DNA from: CAYTRP01 sp964625145
GTDB taxonomy: Bacteria > Sumerlaeota > Sumerlaeia > SLMS01 > JAHLLQ01
Reading direction: 5' to 3'
Length of the DNA stretch: 64,000 bases
Assembly (NCBI GenBank): GCA_964625145.1
Contig: CAZVAQ010000001.1
Location: forward strand, 1 to 64,000
A model generated the notes under the pieces. That model was given only the letters and a program-made list of their open reading frames with translations. It searched no databases and had not been told where the DNA came from. Shown one piece after another: positions 45,368-53,890 of this stretch (position 1 is the first letter of the stretch; each line of letters starts with the position of its first letter). The translations under genes were made by a program, and so were the position numbers.

Positions 45368-46561
45368 TCACGTCGTATAATCCGCGTTAATCCGCACGTA
45401 CCCATCCGTCAGGTCGCAGGTGTAGACGCTGGCGGATTCCTTGCCTGCACCCAGACGGACTTCGATGGTGAGTTCGGCGTTGTCTTTCATGTAGGCCGAT
45501 ACTGCTGTCTTGTCGACCTTGGTGGGGGCGCCGGCGGTGAAGACGGGGTGTGTGCCGATGCGGATGGAGACCTTGGCGGGATCGAAGCGGGCGTCGGTGG
45601 TGCCTACGGCGCAGGCGATGCGCCCCCAGTTGGGGTCGCGGCCAAAGATGGCGCACTTCACCAGGTTGGAGTTGGCGATGGCACGGGCCACGGTGCGGGC
45701 GTCGGACTCGGTAGCGGCGTCGCGCACGGTGACGGTGACGAGGCGGGTGGCGCCTTCGCCGTCGCGGGCCACGGCGCGGGCCAGCTCGGTGCAAACTTCG
45801 CCGAGGGCGTCGCGCAGCTTGAGGAAGTCCTTGTCGGTGGCCTTCAGCGCGGCGTTGCCGGCGACGCCGCTGGCCATGGTCACGGCCATGTCGCTGGTGG
45901 ACATGTCGCCGTCGACGGTGAGGCTGTTGAAGGAGCGCTCGACGGACCATGCCATGGCGCGCCGCAGGAGCGCGCGCGGCACGCGGGCGTCGGTGAAGAC
46001 ATAGGAAAGCATCGTCGCCATGTGCGGCTGGATCATGCCGCTCCCCTTGGCGATGCCGGCGACGGTGACCTTGCTCCCACCAATCTTGAGCGTGGCGCGG
46101 GCGGATTTTGGCACGAGGTCGGTGGTCATCATGGCGCGGCCGACTTCAGCGATGCCGCCATCGTGCAGCTCGACCTTGGCGATACCTGCGCGGATCTTTG
46201 TGATGTCGGGGAGGACGCCGATGACGCCGGTGGAACCGACGACGACTTCATTGGGGGCGGCGCCGATGCGCTGGGCGACGGCTTCGCAACTGCTCAGGGC
46301 GACCTTCGTCCCGGCGGCGCCGGTGCAGGCATTGGCTTGGCCCGCGTGGACGAGCAGTGCGCGAATCGGCCCGCCGAGATGCTCGCGACAGACGGGAATG
46401 TTGGCGCCCGCAAAACGGTTCGTGGTGAACAGACCCGCGGCGGCGCAGGGGGCATCGGCAACCACAAGCCCGAGGTCGGGCTTGCCGGAGGGCTTCAGAC
46501 CACAGGCAACAGCGCCGGCGCGAAATCCCGGCACGCGAAGATCGATGGCTTGTTCGGTCAT
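45368..46561 (-). CDS. argJ: Bifunctional glutamate N-acetyltransferase / amino-acid acetyltransferase
   Basis: 397 residues; arginine biosynthesis, recycling the acetyl group from N-acetylornithine to glutamate. The self-cleavage and catalytic site is in KGSGMIQPHMATMLSYVFTD: Thr183 after Ala182 becomes the N-terminal nucleophile of the beta chain. VHAGQANACTGAAG and VVGSTGVIG form the oxyanion-hole region, and FGRDPNWGRIACAVG is also conserved. Whether it is mono- or bifunctional cannot be told from sequence. Its ATG overlaps the stop of the FtsB-like gene. Confidence 0.95.
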   Translation of the reverse strand: MTEQAIDLRVPGFRAGAVACGLKPSGKPDLGLVVADAPCAAAGLFTTNRFAGANIPVCREHLGGPIRALLVHAGQANACTGAAGTKVALSSCEAVAQRIGAAPNEVVVGSTGVIGVLPDITKIRAGIAKVELHDGGIAEVGRAMMTTDLVPKSARATLKIGGSKVTVAGIAKGSGMIQPHMATMLSYVFTDARVPRALLRRAMAWSVERSFNSLTVDGDMSTSDMAVTMASGVAGNAALKATDKDFLKLRDALGEVCTELARAVARDGEGATRLVTVTVRDAATESDARTVARAIANSNLVKCAIFGRDPNWGRIACAVGTTDARFDPAKVSIRIGTHPVFTAGAPTKVDKTAVSAYMKDNAELTIEVRLGAGKESASVYTCDLTDGYVRINADYTT

Positions 46562-46911
46562 GGAAGGGTCGTGGCAACCACGCGTGGGGTGCGTTCGGAG
46601 GACTTGTCGATGGTGATGACTTCGATGTGCTCACCCGGCATCATGAGGCGGAACTCGTTTCGTGCCTGTAGGCGGACGGCATCAACATGGGTGCGCAGGG
46701 ATTCGATGCGCGATTCGAGGAGTTCGCGCGCGCGTTCGGTTTCCTGCAGCTCGGCCTGCGCCTGGGCAAAGGACTTTAGCGCGCGGGCGCGCGAGTCGCG
46801 GATGGAAAGGAACGTCGAGCCAAACGCGAGCACGATGAGACACACAACCGAGGCAACGACGATTGCCGAGGCGACGATGGTCCAGCGGTTTCTTGTGTCA
46901 TCTCGCACCAT
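46558..46911 (-). CDS. FtsB/DivIC-like septum formation protein
   Basis: 117 residues from the ATG at 46911; an ATG at 46983 would add 24 residues. One transmembrane helix (IVASAIVVASVVCLIVLAFG) is followed by a coiled coil (about 45-90) and the DivIC/FtsB ending RLQARNEFRLMMPGEHIEVI. Such proteins form the FtsBLQ division complex. The stop overlaps the argJ start, although the functions are unrelated. Confidence 0.8.
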   Translation of the reverse strand: MVRDDTRNRWTIVASAIVVASVVCLIVLAFGSTFLSIRDSRARALKSFAQAQAELQETERARELLESRIESLRTHVDAVRLQARNEFRLMMPGEHIEVITIDKSSERTPRVVATTLP

Positions 46912-47147
46912 GAGTGTGGCAATGGCGCGGGCCCGGGGATGAGTGTCAACTGTGATGCGCGCAGATTGGGACCACTCGGACATGCATCCAAGGCCGACCC
47001 GAGAGGCGTGGGGAATGCTGGGCGTCCGGCTCTTGATCAAGTCGCCTTTTTGGGGTAGCGTTAGCACGTGTGGTGGGTGCATGATCCCATCCGCCAGTGC
47101 TGGAGCCCCGATCGGTTCCGCCGCGAAATCTCCTCCCCAGTTCCCCC

Positions 47148-47528
47148 ATGTCGCAGGACGCCCTGACCGTCCAGGTCACCCTTCACATTTTCAATCCCCG
47201 GGAGACATTCACGCCGATCCCCGTGCCGGCGGAGTTGGTGGAGGTGTCTCCGCGGTCGATCCGGCTGCACACAACGCACCTGTCGGAGGAGGAGTGCACG
47301 ATGCTGATGGAGGAGCGGACGTTGGCCAAGATTGAGGTGGCGGCGCCGTTCCTGCAGCAGGTGTTGACGCTGAAGGCGGACATCTTCTGGGCGACTCACA
47401 TGCCACGCGGGGCGGACGAGCCGGCGTGCGCGGATCTTGGTTTCAACCTGCGGCCATTGGAGCCACTGCGGGAGCGGGAGCTGATGCGGGTGATCGAGTA
47501 TCATCGCGCGGGTGCCCGGGGGGGCTGA
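47148..47528 (+). CDS. PilZ-like small protein
   Basis: 126 residues from the ATG at 47148. The beta-rich pattern PVPAELVEVSPRSIRLHTTH, then KIEVAAPFLQQVLTLKADIF and LGFNLRPLEPLRERELMRVI, fits a PilZ fold. The RxxxR and (D/N)xSxxG c-di-GMP motifs are not both present (SPRSIRL is close to the second), so nucleotide binding is doubtful. No neighbour suggests a pathway. Confidence 0.5.
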   Translation: MSQDALTVQVTLHIFNPRETFTPIPVPAELVEVSPRSIRLHTTHLSEEECTMLMEERTLAKIEVAAPFLQQVLTLKADIFWATHMPRGADEPACADLGFNLRPLEPLRERELMRVIEYHRAGARGG

Positions 47529-47576
47529 GCGGTTTCTCCCCCCACCCGGCGGGTGCGGGGACGTGGCATATCGGCC

Positions 47577-47605
47577 TTGACGCCCCCGGCCGGGTGCGTT
47601 GTTCT
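47577..47605 (+). promoter_or_regulatory. Candidate promoter of tRNA-Thr
   Basis: TTGACG (47577-47582) and TGTTCT (47600-47605) are 17 bases apart, and transcription would begin about 8 bases before the mature tRNA. The spacer holds a GC palindrome (CCCGGCCGGG) that might also end the preceding gene. The -10 match is weak. Confidence 0.4.
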
Positions 47606-47620
47606 CCCGCTCCCTTCGGG

Positions 47621-47696
47621 GCCGACGTAGCTCAGCCGGTAGAGCAGCTGATTCGTAATCAGCAGGTCCGCGGTTCGAATCCGCGCGTCGGCTCCA
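47621..47696 (+). tRNA. tRNA-Thr (anticodon CGT)
   Basis: A complete 76-base cloverleaf: acceptor GCCGACG/CGTCGGC, D arm GCTC-AGCCGGTA-GAGC, anticodon stem GCTGA/TCAGC with loop TTCGTAA (anticodon CGT, reads ACG), 5-base variable loop, T arm CGCGG-TTCGAAT-CCGCG. The 3' CCA is encoded. Confidence 0.97.
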
Positions 47697-47727
47697 CTCT
47701 CCAACCCTGAATCCGATGGAGGAGCGC

Positions 47728-50343
47728 ATGAGGCTGGGAAGTTCACTCCCACTGGCCTTGGCGGGGTTGCTGTTGCTTGGCGCCTCCGCCGCGGAGGCCC
47801 AGCAAGAGCCGGAAATTCGGGGTCTGTACGTCCCGACCTTCTCCACGAACACGCTCGCCGCGACCCAGAATGTGGTGAACGCGGTCAAGCAGAGCAACAT
47901 CAACCAGGTTTACGTGCAGGTGCGCGGCCGGGCGGACGCGAACTACTTTCCGAACCGGCTGGATTCGACGTATCCAAACCCGGAGCCGAGGGGGCAGATC
48001 TACACGATCTCTCCCGGGGATCTGGACGTGCTGCAGTACTACATCGACCACCTGCACAATGCAGATCCGCCGGTGGAGGTGCACGCGTGGGTGACGGTCT
48101 TCAACAGTTGGAACCGCACCTACAATCCGTCGAGCTCTGATCACATCTTCAACGCGCATCCGGAGTGGCGTTCCTACCGGCGCAACGGGACGCAGTTTGG
48201 CGGCGGGGACGAGGACGGCCTGCTGGATCCGGCATTGCCGGAGGTGCAGGACCATCTCTTCAATGTGTTCATGGACATTGTCCGCAACTATGACGTCGAC
48301 GGTCTCCATCTGGACTACATCCGCCTGACGGATCTGGATGCCGGCTACCATCCGGCGGCGAAGGCGCGTTTCCTGCAGGAGACGGGTTGGAATTTCGACA
48401 CGCAGAACGCGAATGGTCAGTTGGATGAAGTGTACCGCGGATGGCGCCGCGACAAGGTGGCGGAGCTGGTGAAGCGCGTGCACGACCAGATCCAGCTCGA
48501 AAAGCCGTGGGTGAACTACTCGGCGTTCATCGTGGGTTTCACGGACCAGGTGAGGAACCTGGCGCAGGGATTCAATTGGTGGATCGCCAATGGCGCGCTG
48601 GATACCCTTCACCCGAGCGTCTACGCGTCCGCCGTTTCCACGAGCATCACCCGCTGGAACGCGGTGCGGGACCGGCTGGCGCTGAACAACGACCAATACA
48701 CGCGGCAGATGGTGGCGGCGGTGGGTTCGTATCTGTACACGGAGAATCCGCCGAATCCCGATCGCAACGTGACGGTGGTGCAGCAGCTTCGCCAGAACAG
48801 CCGCAAGCCGGACGGCTTCAACTTCTTCGCCTATGAGGCGATCTTCAACGACGCCGACGTGTCGCCCCGGAACCGATTGGCAGTTGAGATGTTTGGCCCT
48901 GGCGGGCCGATGTCGGAGTGGGTCCCTGTACCCCTGCCCACGCACAAGATAGCGGCCGGTATGGAGCGCGTTCCACCCAATCCCGTCGCGAACCTGTCGG
49001 CGACGTTGCAAGGTGGAAAGCCGCTGGTTTCCTTTTCCCGCCCGGCAGCGGCAGTGGACGGCGATCTGCCCGTGCGTTTCCGGCTCTATCGCGACACAAA
49101 GCCCGCAGTGGATCTGTTCTGGAACAACCTCGTGATGGAGTGGTGGGATGCGGGTTCCGCGCGCGCCAGCTTTGAACATGCGGATGCATTGGCACCAACC
49201 GGCAATGTCTATTACAAGGTGGAAGCCTTTGACGAATGGAACAACCGGGCGGTGTCGGAGGCACTTGGACCTGTAGCCGTGACTGCTGGCGGCACAACCA
49301 ACTACATCATTGAAACGCGCGCCGGCGGACACAATGTTGGTGACTATTCAGAGATGGGGACGTTCTTCAGCAGCACATCGCACAGCACAGCGACCGGCAC
49401 GACGCCGGATATCGGTTCGCGGTTTGCACGGCGGCTGACTGCGGACGACGGCGGTGCCGTGGCGCGCTTCACTCCGTCGTCGCTGCCTAGTGGAGACTAC
49501 CGCGTCGCCGTGACGTGCTTCAATTTCAGCAGTGCCAACGCGCCCGGGATCACCGTGCGTGTTTCCGATGCCACTGGCCTGAGCGAAATGACCTACGATC
49601 TGACCGCGGAAAACGCGGGGAACAAGTGGGCCGAGATCGCCACCATGACAATCACGGCCGGGGCCGGGCACTTCATCGAGTTCGACAACACGACGCAGAC
49701 CAACTACGGCACCGGCCCGAACATGCGGATGAATGCGGCGGCCGTACGCTTCCTGGCAATTCCGGCCAAGTTCGAGCCCAAGCCGCCGGCTGTCGCTCCC
49801 CCGCCGACCTTTCCCGTCGGTGGCGAGGTCATCGTGGACAGCGATCCGCACATGCTGCACTGGGACGGGCAGATCTCCGGCAGCCCGGACAACGGCAAAT
49901 GGGCGCTGAACAACACCGCCAGCGGATACTACAGAGGAAATGCACGCTTCGTTTCGCCGTCGAACAATCCGCCGTTTGACCAGTTTGCCGTGTGGGTTGT
50001 GGATCTGCCGCGCGCGGGGAATTGGGCCATCGACGGCTGGGTGCGCGACAACACATCGTTTGCTCAAGCCGCACGCTACCGGTTTGTTGATGGCAACGGC
50101 ATCGTTCGGAGCGCCATTACCTCTCAACGTTCCACGTTTGATAGCAACGACACAGGCGGATGGCACATCAACGTCGACGGCGTTGAAGATTCCAATGCCT
50201 ACTACTTCAACAAGGGGCGCGTATACGTCACCATCCACGGCAATGCCGTGGCGACGTCCCAGAATGTCATTGCCGATGCGTTGCGGTTCCGGTTGGTGGC
50301 GGTGGACGACGAGCCGGTGATGAGTGCCTGGTTTCTTTACTGA
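47728..50343 (+). CDS. Exported GHL10-type glycosidase with golvesin-like C-terminal modules
   Basis: 871 residues from the ATG at 47728, preceded by GGAGGAG; an ATG 12 bases earlier is also in frame. The signal peptide is LPLALAGLLLLGASAAEA. The TIM-barrel GHL10/DUF187 domain (about 30-400) starts EIRGLYVPTFS and includes YVQVRGRADANYFPNR and NYDVDGLHLDYIRLTD (near 186-201). A fibronectin-like region follows, then two modules of about 140 residues, the second ending VIADALRFRLV as in golvesin/carbohydrate-binding domains. It ends MSAWFLY. Members of this group cleave glycans, but the substrate is not predictable. The gene's end overlaps the convergent aroA by 7 bases. Confidence 0.85.
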   Translation: MRLGSSLPLALAGLLLLGASAAEAQQEPEIRGLYVPTFSTNTLAATQNVVNAVKQSNINQVYVQVRGRADANYFPNRLDSTYPNPEPRGQIYTISPGDLDVLQYYIDHLHNADPPVEVHAWVTVFNSWNRTYNPSSSDHIFNAHPEWRSYRRNGTQFGGGDEDGLLDPALPEVQDHLFNVFMDIVRNYDVDGLHLDYIRLTDLDAGYHPAAKARFLQETGWNFDTQNANGQLDEVYRGWRRDKVAELVKRVHDQIQLEKPWVNYSAFIVGFTDQVRNLAQGFNWWIANGALDTLHPSVYASAVSTSITRWNAVRDRLALNNDQYTRQMVAAVGSYLYTENPPNPDRNVTVVQQLRQNSRKPDGFNFFAYEAIFNDADVSPRNRLAVEMFGPGGPMSEWVPVPLPTHKIAAGMERVPPNPVANLSATLQGGKPLVSFSRPAAAVDGDLPVRFRLYRDTKPAVDLFWNNLVMEWWDAGSARASFEHADALAPTGNVYYKVEAFDEWNNRAVSEALGPVAVTAGGTTNYIIETRAGGHNVGDYSEMGTFFSSTSHSTATGTTPDIGSRFARRLTADDGGAVARFTPSSLPSGDYRVAVTCFNFSSANAPGITVRVSDATGLSEMTYDLTAENAGNKWAEIATMTITAGAGHFIEFDNTTQTNYGTGPNMRMNAAAVRFLAIPAKFEPKPPAVAPPPTFPVGGEVIVDSDPHMLHWDGQISGSPDNGKWALNNTASGYYRGNARFVSPSNNPPFDQFAVWVVDLPRAGNWAIDGWVRDNTSFAQAARYRFVDGNGIVRSAITSQRSTFDSNDTGGWHINVDGVEDSNAYYFNKGRVYVTIHGNAVATSQNVIADALRFRLVAVDDEPVMSAWFLY

Positions 50344-51812
50344 TCCGGCGAGAGAGTCACATCACCGCCAAGCTGTCGAATGACGTCGAACCACGTCGGG
50401 AATGATTTCGCGACGTGCTCGACACCTTTGATCGTGAGGCCCTCCGCGCAGCGCAGGCCGACGATGGTTTGCTGCATGATGACCCGATGATCGCCGCGTC
50501 CATGAACGCGAATGCCGCCGGTGTAGCCCTTGGGCGAACCGGTGATCCGGATGACGTCAGGATCGCTTTCGGGAAGCCATTGAAAGGCCTCTGCCGGTTG
50601 TTCGCCACTGGTGGTTTCGGCGATGCGGCGCAACTCCATGATCGGCTCGCGAACGCGGTCGCATTCCTTGAATTGCAGGTTGGCGATGCCGGTGAATTCG
50701 CTCGTGCCATCGCCCAGCGCCGCGGCGGCGGCCATGGCGAGCACGGCGTCGGTACATTGGTCCCCATCGATGCTGGCGGCGCGGAGCCGCGCAGGGGAGT
50801 TGAAGTACAGGACGTCGCTCACGTCGTCGCGCCCGTATTCGGCAGTGCATCCCATGGCGCGGTAGAAATCGAGACAACGGCGTTCGCCCTGCGCGTCCTC
50901 GCGAAGGCGCCGCACGCCGATGCGCGAGTTGGGCACCACCGCCGCGGCGGCAAGAATCGCGGCGGATCCGGGCCAGTCGCCGTTCACCATCCGGTCGCCA
51001 TGGGCATAGCCCTGCCCCGCTGCAATGATGTGGCGGCGATTGTCGGCGGAGGAATCCACACGCACACCGGATTCGCGCATCACGCCGGTCGTCAAAGTCA
51101 CGAGCGGGCTGCTCTTCAGCTCGTTGGTGACGATGATGGCGATGTGCTCATCCAGCAGCGGCGCCATGAAGAGAAGCGACGAGACGAACTGGCTGCTGAC
51201 GGCGCCGGACACTTCAACCGGCACGGGTTGGTCGTCAGGAATGCCCTCCACGACGCGGCGCTTTGCCAGATGTGCGCGAATATAATCCCGGCCACCTTCC
51301 ATGACGATGGGAAGCCTGCCGTCCGCGCCTGCCTCGTGCACTGTGATCCCGAGTAGTTCGAGCGCGCGAAGCAAATCGCCATTGGGACGCTTGCCCAGTG
51401 ACTCGGGGTGGCTGGTCTCGAAACGCACCGGACCGGGGACGAGCATGGCGACGCTCATGAGCATCCGCAGAACCGCGCCGGCGTTGTCCGGATTGATGGT
51501 CCGTTCGTCGGGGGGGAGGGATGGCTCGGAGCCGAAGCCGTGAATGTCGAGGTGATCAACCGTGGCCGCGTTGCGGATGGAGAACTCGGTTTCCTCGCCA
51601 GCAGCAGTACGTCCGACGATGCGCGCGCCCAGTTGGCGCAGGCAACGCACCAAGGCCACGGCATCGTCCTGGATCGCCGGGCGGCGCACGATGGAGCGAC
51701 CATGCGCCAGGCACGCGGTGAGCACATAACGCAGCGTGTAGTTCTTCGACGACGGCGGATCGACGATGCCGGAGAGTGGCACATTTTGGGGCGCGATGCG
51801 CGCGATGGTCAT
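50337..51812 (-). CDS. aroA: 3-phosphoshikimate 1-carboxyvinyltransferase (EPSP synthase), divergent
   Basis: 491 residues, somewhat longer than typical (about 430). It joins phosphoenolpyruvate to shikimate-3-phosphate in aromatic amino acid synthesis. The substrate loop reads SSKNYTLR (K23, R28 kept), with Asn where E. coli has the S23 of SKSVSNR. Other motifs are NPDNAGAVLRML, GKRPNGDLLRALELLG, SSQFVSSLLF, GDQCTDAVLAM and FKECDR (near 382). The ATG at 51812 follows GGTGAG. A GTG at 51824 would overlap the upstream stop. It is coupled downstream of two exported proteins of unknown function. Confidence 0.9.
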   Translation of the reverse strand: MTIARIAPQNVPLSGIVDPPSSKNYTLRYVLTACLAHGRSIVRRPAIQDDAVALVRCLRQLGARIVGRTAAGEETEFSIRNAATVDHLDIHGFGSEPSLPPDERTINPDNAGAVLRMLMSVAMLVPGPVRFETSHPESLGKRPNGDLLRALELLGITVHEAGADGRLPIVMEGGRDYIRAHLAKRRVVEGIPDDQPVPVEVSGAVSSQFVSSLLFMAPLLDEHIAIIVTNELKSSPLVTLTTGVMRESGVRVDSSADNRRHIIAAGQGYAHGDRMVNGDWPGSAAILAAAAVVPNSRIGVRRLREDAQGERRCLDFYRAMGCTAEYGRDDVSDVLYFNSPARLRAASIDGDQCTDAVLAMAAAAALGDGTSEFTGIANLQFKECDRVREPIMELRRIAETTSGEQPAEAFQWLPESDPDVIRITGSPKGYTGGIRVHGRGDHRVIMQQTIVGLRCAEGLTIKGVEHVAKSFPTWFDVIRQLGGDVTLSPDQ

Positions 51813-51820
51813 GGGTAGTC

Positions 51821-52783
51821 TCACCAGTCTGTCGTTGGAAGTTGAATCTGGCCGCGGTCCCAGAATCCGGCATCCCAGCTTGTCCGCTCCAGCGTGGTGT
51901 AAGCGGGCGTTGCGAAGAGTTGATTGGTGGGGAGGAGGCCCAGCGTGGCAAAGTCGAAAGTTCCATCCTGGACAGCCAGGGCCGCCTCGCCATAGGTGAC
52001 GGGAAGCCAGCCTGACATGATGAGCCGGGTGCCGTTGTTCTCCGCGCGCAGGAAGAACGTTCCGAGCCGGTTGTCGTCCTCGTCGAAATAGCGCGCATTC
52101 ATGGTCATGGTACCGCCCCCGCGCGCGACGGTCTCCTGCGCGAGGAGGATCGCGTCGCCGCTCCAGTCCTCCAGACGGGAGTTGTCCGCGCCAAACACGC
52201 CTTCGCTGATGCCAAAACGCGCGACAGCTTCATTGCCGTGACGCACCATGGCGAGGGCGGACGCCTCGCCGAGTCCTTCAATGCTGGCACTCAGGTCCCA
52301 CGTCCATTCGCGCGACAGTGTTGGGTCGGTGGCGGACTGGCCGATTGAGTGCCCTACAATCCGGAGCGACCCCTCGCGCCCCCGCGCCTGGATGTCGATG
52401 TGATGTTCCCACTCGGTGCGGAACTGGCTCGGGCCGGGGAAGCGGAAGTCGCTGTGGTTGACGGTGCGCATGCGGAGCCGACCCGTGGCGGGCCATTCCA
52501 GCAGGCGGGGCGTGCCCGATTCGTCGAGCCACGAGAGTGCGACGACGCCGCCAATATGGCCGTAATCGTCCGCGATCAGTTCCGGCGATACGAGTACGGA
52601 TATGGCCTCGACGCCAAAAACGAGTTCCAGATCGGGGCTCTCGCCGTCTTGCATCAGCGTCCGCACGCGCAGCGGCGCCATGTCGCGATATCCGACGAAG
52701 CCCTCCGACGGTATCTCGAACACCGCCTGGCCGCAGAGAACTGCGGGAAGCAGAAGCGCGCAGGAGAGCAGTGGAACTCTCAT
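51821..52783 (-). CDS. Exported protein of unknown function
   Basis: 320 residues with a signal peptide (LLSCALLLPAVLCGQ; the Cys is not in a clear lipobox). The rest is predominantly beta-rich with many Trp and acidic residues (VALSWLDESGTPRLLEW; REWTWDLSASIEGLGEA; LIMSGWLPVTYGEAAL). No family is recognised. The start overlaps the stop of the gene at 52780 (ATGA) and the stop is 8 bases before the aroA start, so the three form an operon. Confidence 0.65.
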   Translation of the reverse strand: MRVPLLSCALLLPAVLCGQAVFEIPSEGFVGYRDMAPLRVRTLMQDGESPDLELVFGVEAISVLVSPELIADDYGHIGGVVALSWLDESGTPRLLEWPATGRLRMRTVNHSDFRFPGPSQFRTEWEHHIDIQARGREGSLRIVGHSIGQSATDPTLSREWTWDLSASIEGLGEASALAMVRHGNEAVARFGISEGVFGADNSRLEDWSGDAILLAQETVARGGGTMTMNARYFDEDDNRLGTFFLRAENNGTRLIMSGWLPVTYGEAALAVQDGTFDFATLGLLPTNQLFATPAYTTLERTSWDAGFWDRGQIQLPTTDW

Positions 52784-53682
52784 GGCAAGTTCACCGTCCG
52801 CGCAATCAGGCGAGTGCGTAGGGACTCAAGGACATCGCGCGCGCGCGGATCCGGCTCGACGCGATGGCGTTGCTGAAAGAACGCAGAGACAGCGTCCGAA
52901 TCCCGCGCGAAGTAGAGGGCGTAGTAGGCGCGGATGCGCACCGCCGCAGGCCATGAGGCGGCGCGTTCATCGGACAACAGGTCGATGAGAGTACTTGTCG
53001 CCGCAATCATCTCCTCCGCGGTGAACGCCTCGCCGGAAGCTCCGTGGACAAGGATCAGCATGGATGAGGAGAACTGTATCCGGTGCGATTCCGGATAGGC
53101 GCGTTGCGCACTGATGACCCATTCACGGCCGATGCCGGGATCCACGCGGCAGGCAATCTCCATGCGCGCGATCCATTCGGCGATGCCGATGGGGGTGACG
53201 GTTGGCAGATCGAGGAGAGCGATCATCTCCGGGTCGCTGGAGGGTTGCTCCGGTGCCGCGAAATCCGCCGGGTCGATGCATTGCCACAACAGCGCGCGTA
53301 GCTCCGAGCTTGGCTCCCAGACCATCAACTCCGCGACAAGCGGCCGCAGGGCATTGGTTGCATTCAGCGACATGATCATGTCCGCCCGGCGGGGAGTTTC
53401 GAGCGTGGTGTAGAACGCAACCGGCGAATCATCGTGCAGGCGAATGCTGTTGGCCAGGTACTGCGGATTGCCGACGTCAATGCGGATTGCCTGATTACTG
53501 ACGATGGTGGGGGTGGTGGTGATTGGCGGAAAAAGCTGCTCCACATTCGCATGTGATGGCGCCAACACCTCGGGGACCGTCTGACCCAGTAAGCCAATGG
53601 CCAGACAGATGGCCACGAGTCCCGCCAGAAACCGGGGAACCGGTTGTAGTGATCTCGATGGTCTGTTTGCCGACGTTGTCAT
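52780..53682 (-). CDS. Membrane-anchored or exported protein of unknown function
   Basis: 300 residues from the ATG at 53682. One N-terminal hydrophobic segment (FLAGLVAICLAIGLLGQTV) is an anchor or signal peptide. An extracytoplasmic region follows, with an N-terminal beta part (IRIDVGNPQYLANSIRLHDD) and a helical C-terminal half ending in a TPR-like or helical bundle (RIRAYYALYFARDSDAVSAF). No family is recognised. It heads the operon with 51821 and aroA and is divergent from pepF across 208 bases that must contain both promoters. Confidence 0.65.
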   Translation of the reverse strand: MTTSANRPSRSLQPVPRFLAGLVAICLAIGLLGQTVPEVLAPSHANVEQLFPPITTTPTIVSNQAIRIDVGNPQYLANSIRLHDDSPVAFYTTLETPRRADMIMSLNATNALRPLVAELMVWEPSSELRALLWQCIDPADFAAPEQPSSDPEMIALLDLPTVTPIGIAEWIARMEIACRVDPGIGREWVISAQRAYPESHRIQFSSSMLILVHGASGEAFTAEEMIAATSTLIDLLSDERAASWPAAVRIRAYYALYFARDSDAVSAFFQQRHRVEPDPRARDVLESLRTRLIARTVNLP

Positions 53683-53890
53683 TCGCTCTGCATGGCCCGG
53701 TTGCAACTGGCAGCCGGAAGATAGGGCATTATTTCCCCGTGCCATGGGAAGGGGAAAGAACGGCGCCGGCGCGAATCCGGCGGGGGCGTCCGGAAATCGG
53801 GTTGTGACGCCGGGGATGGGTGGCGACATTCCCCGCCTTGGCAATCCCCGCCCGGCGGGGTGCCCCAGACCCCGAATCATAGAGGCCCAC

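Noticed and set aside
45239..46942. 567-residue plus-strand frame opposite argJ
   Set aside because: Gly/Val/Asp-rich antisense shadow of argJ; begins inside the zinc-ribbon gene.
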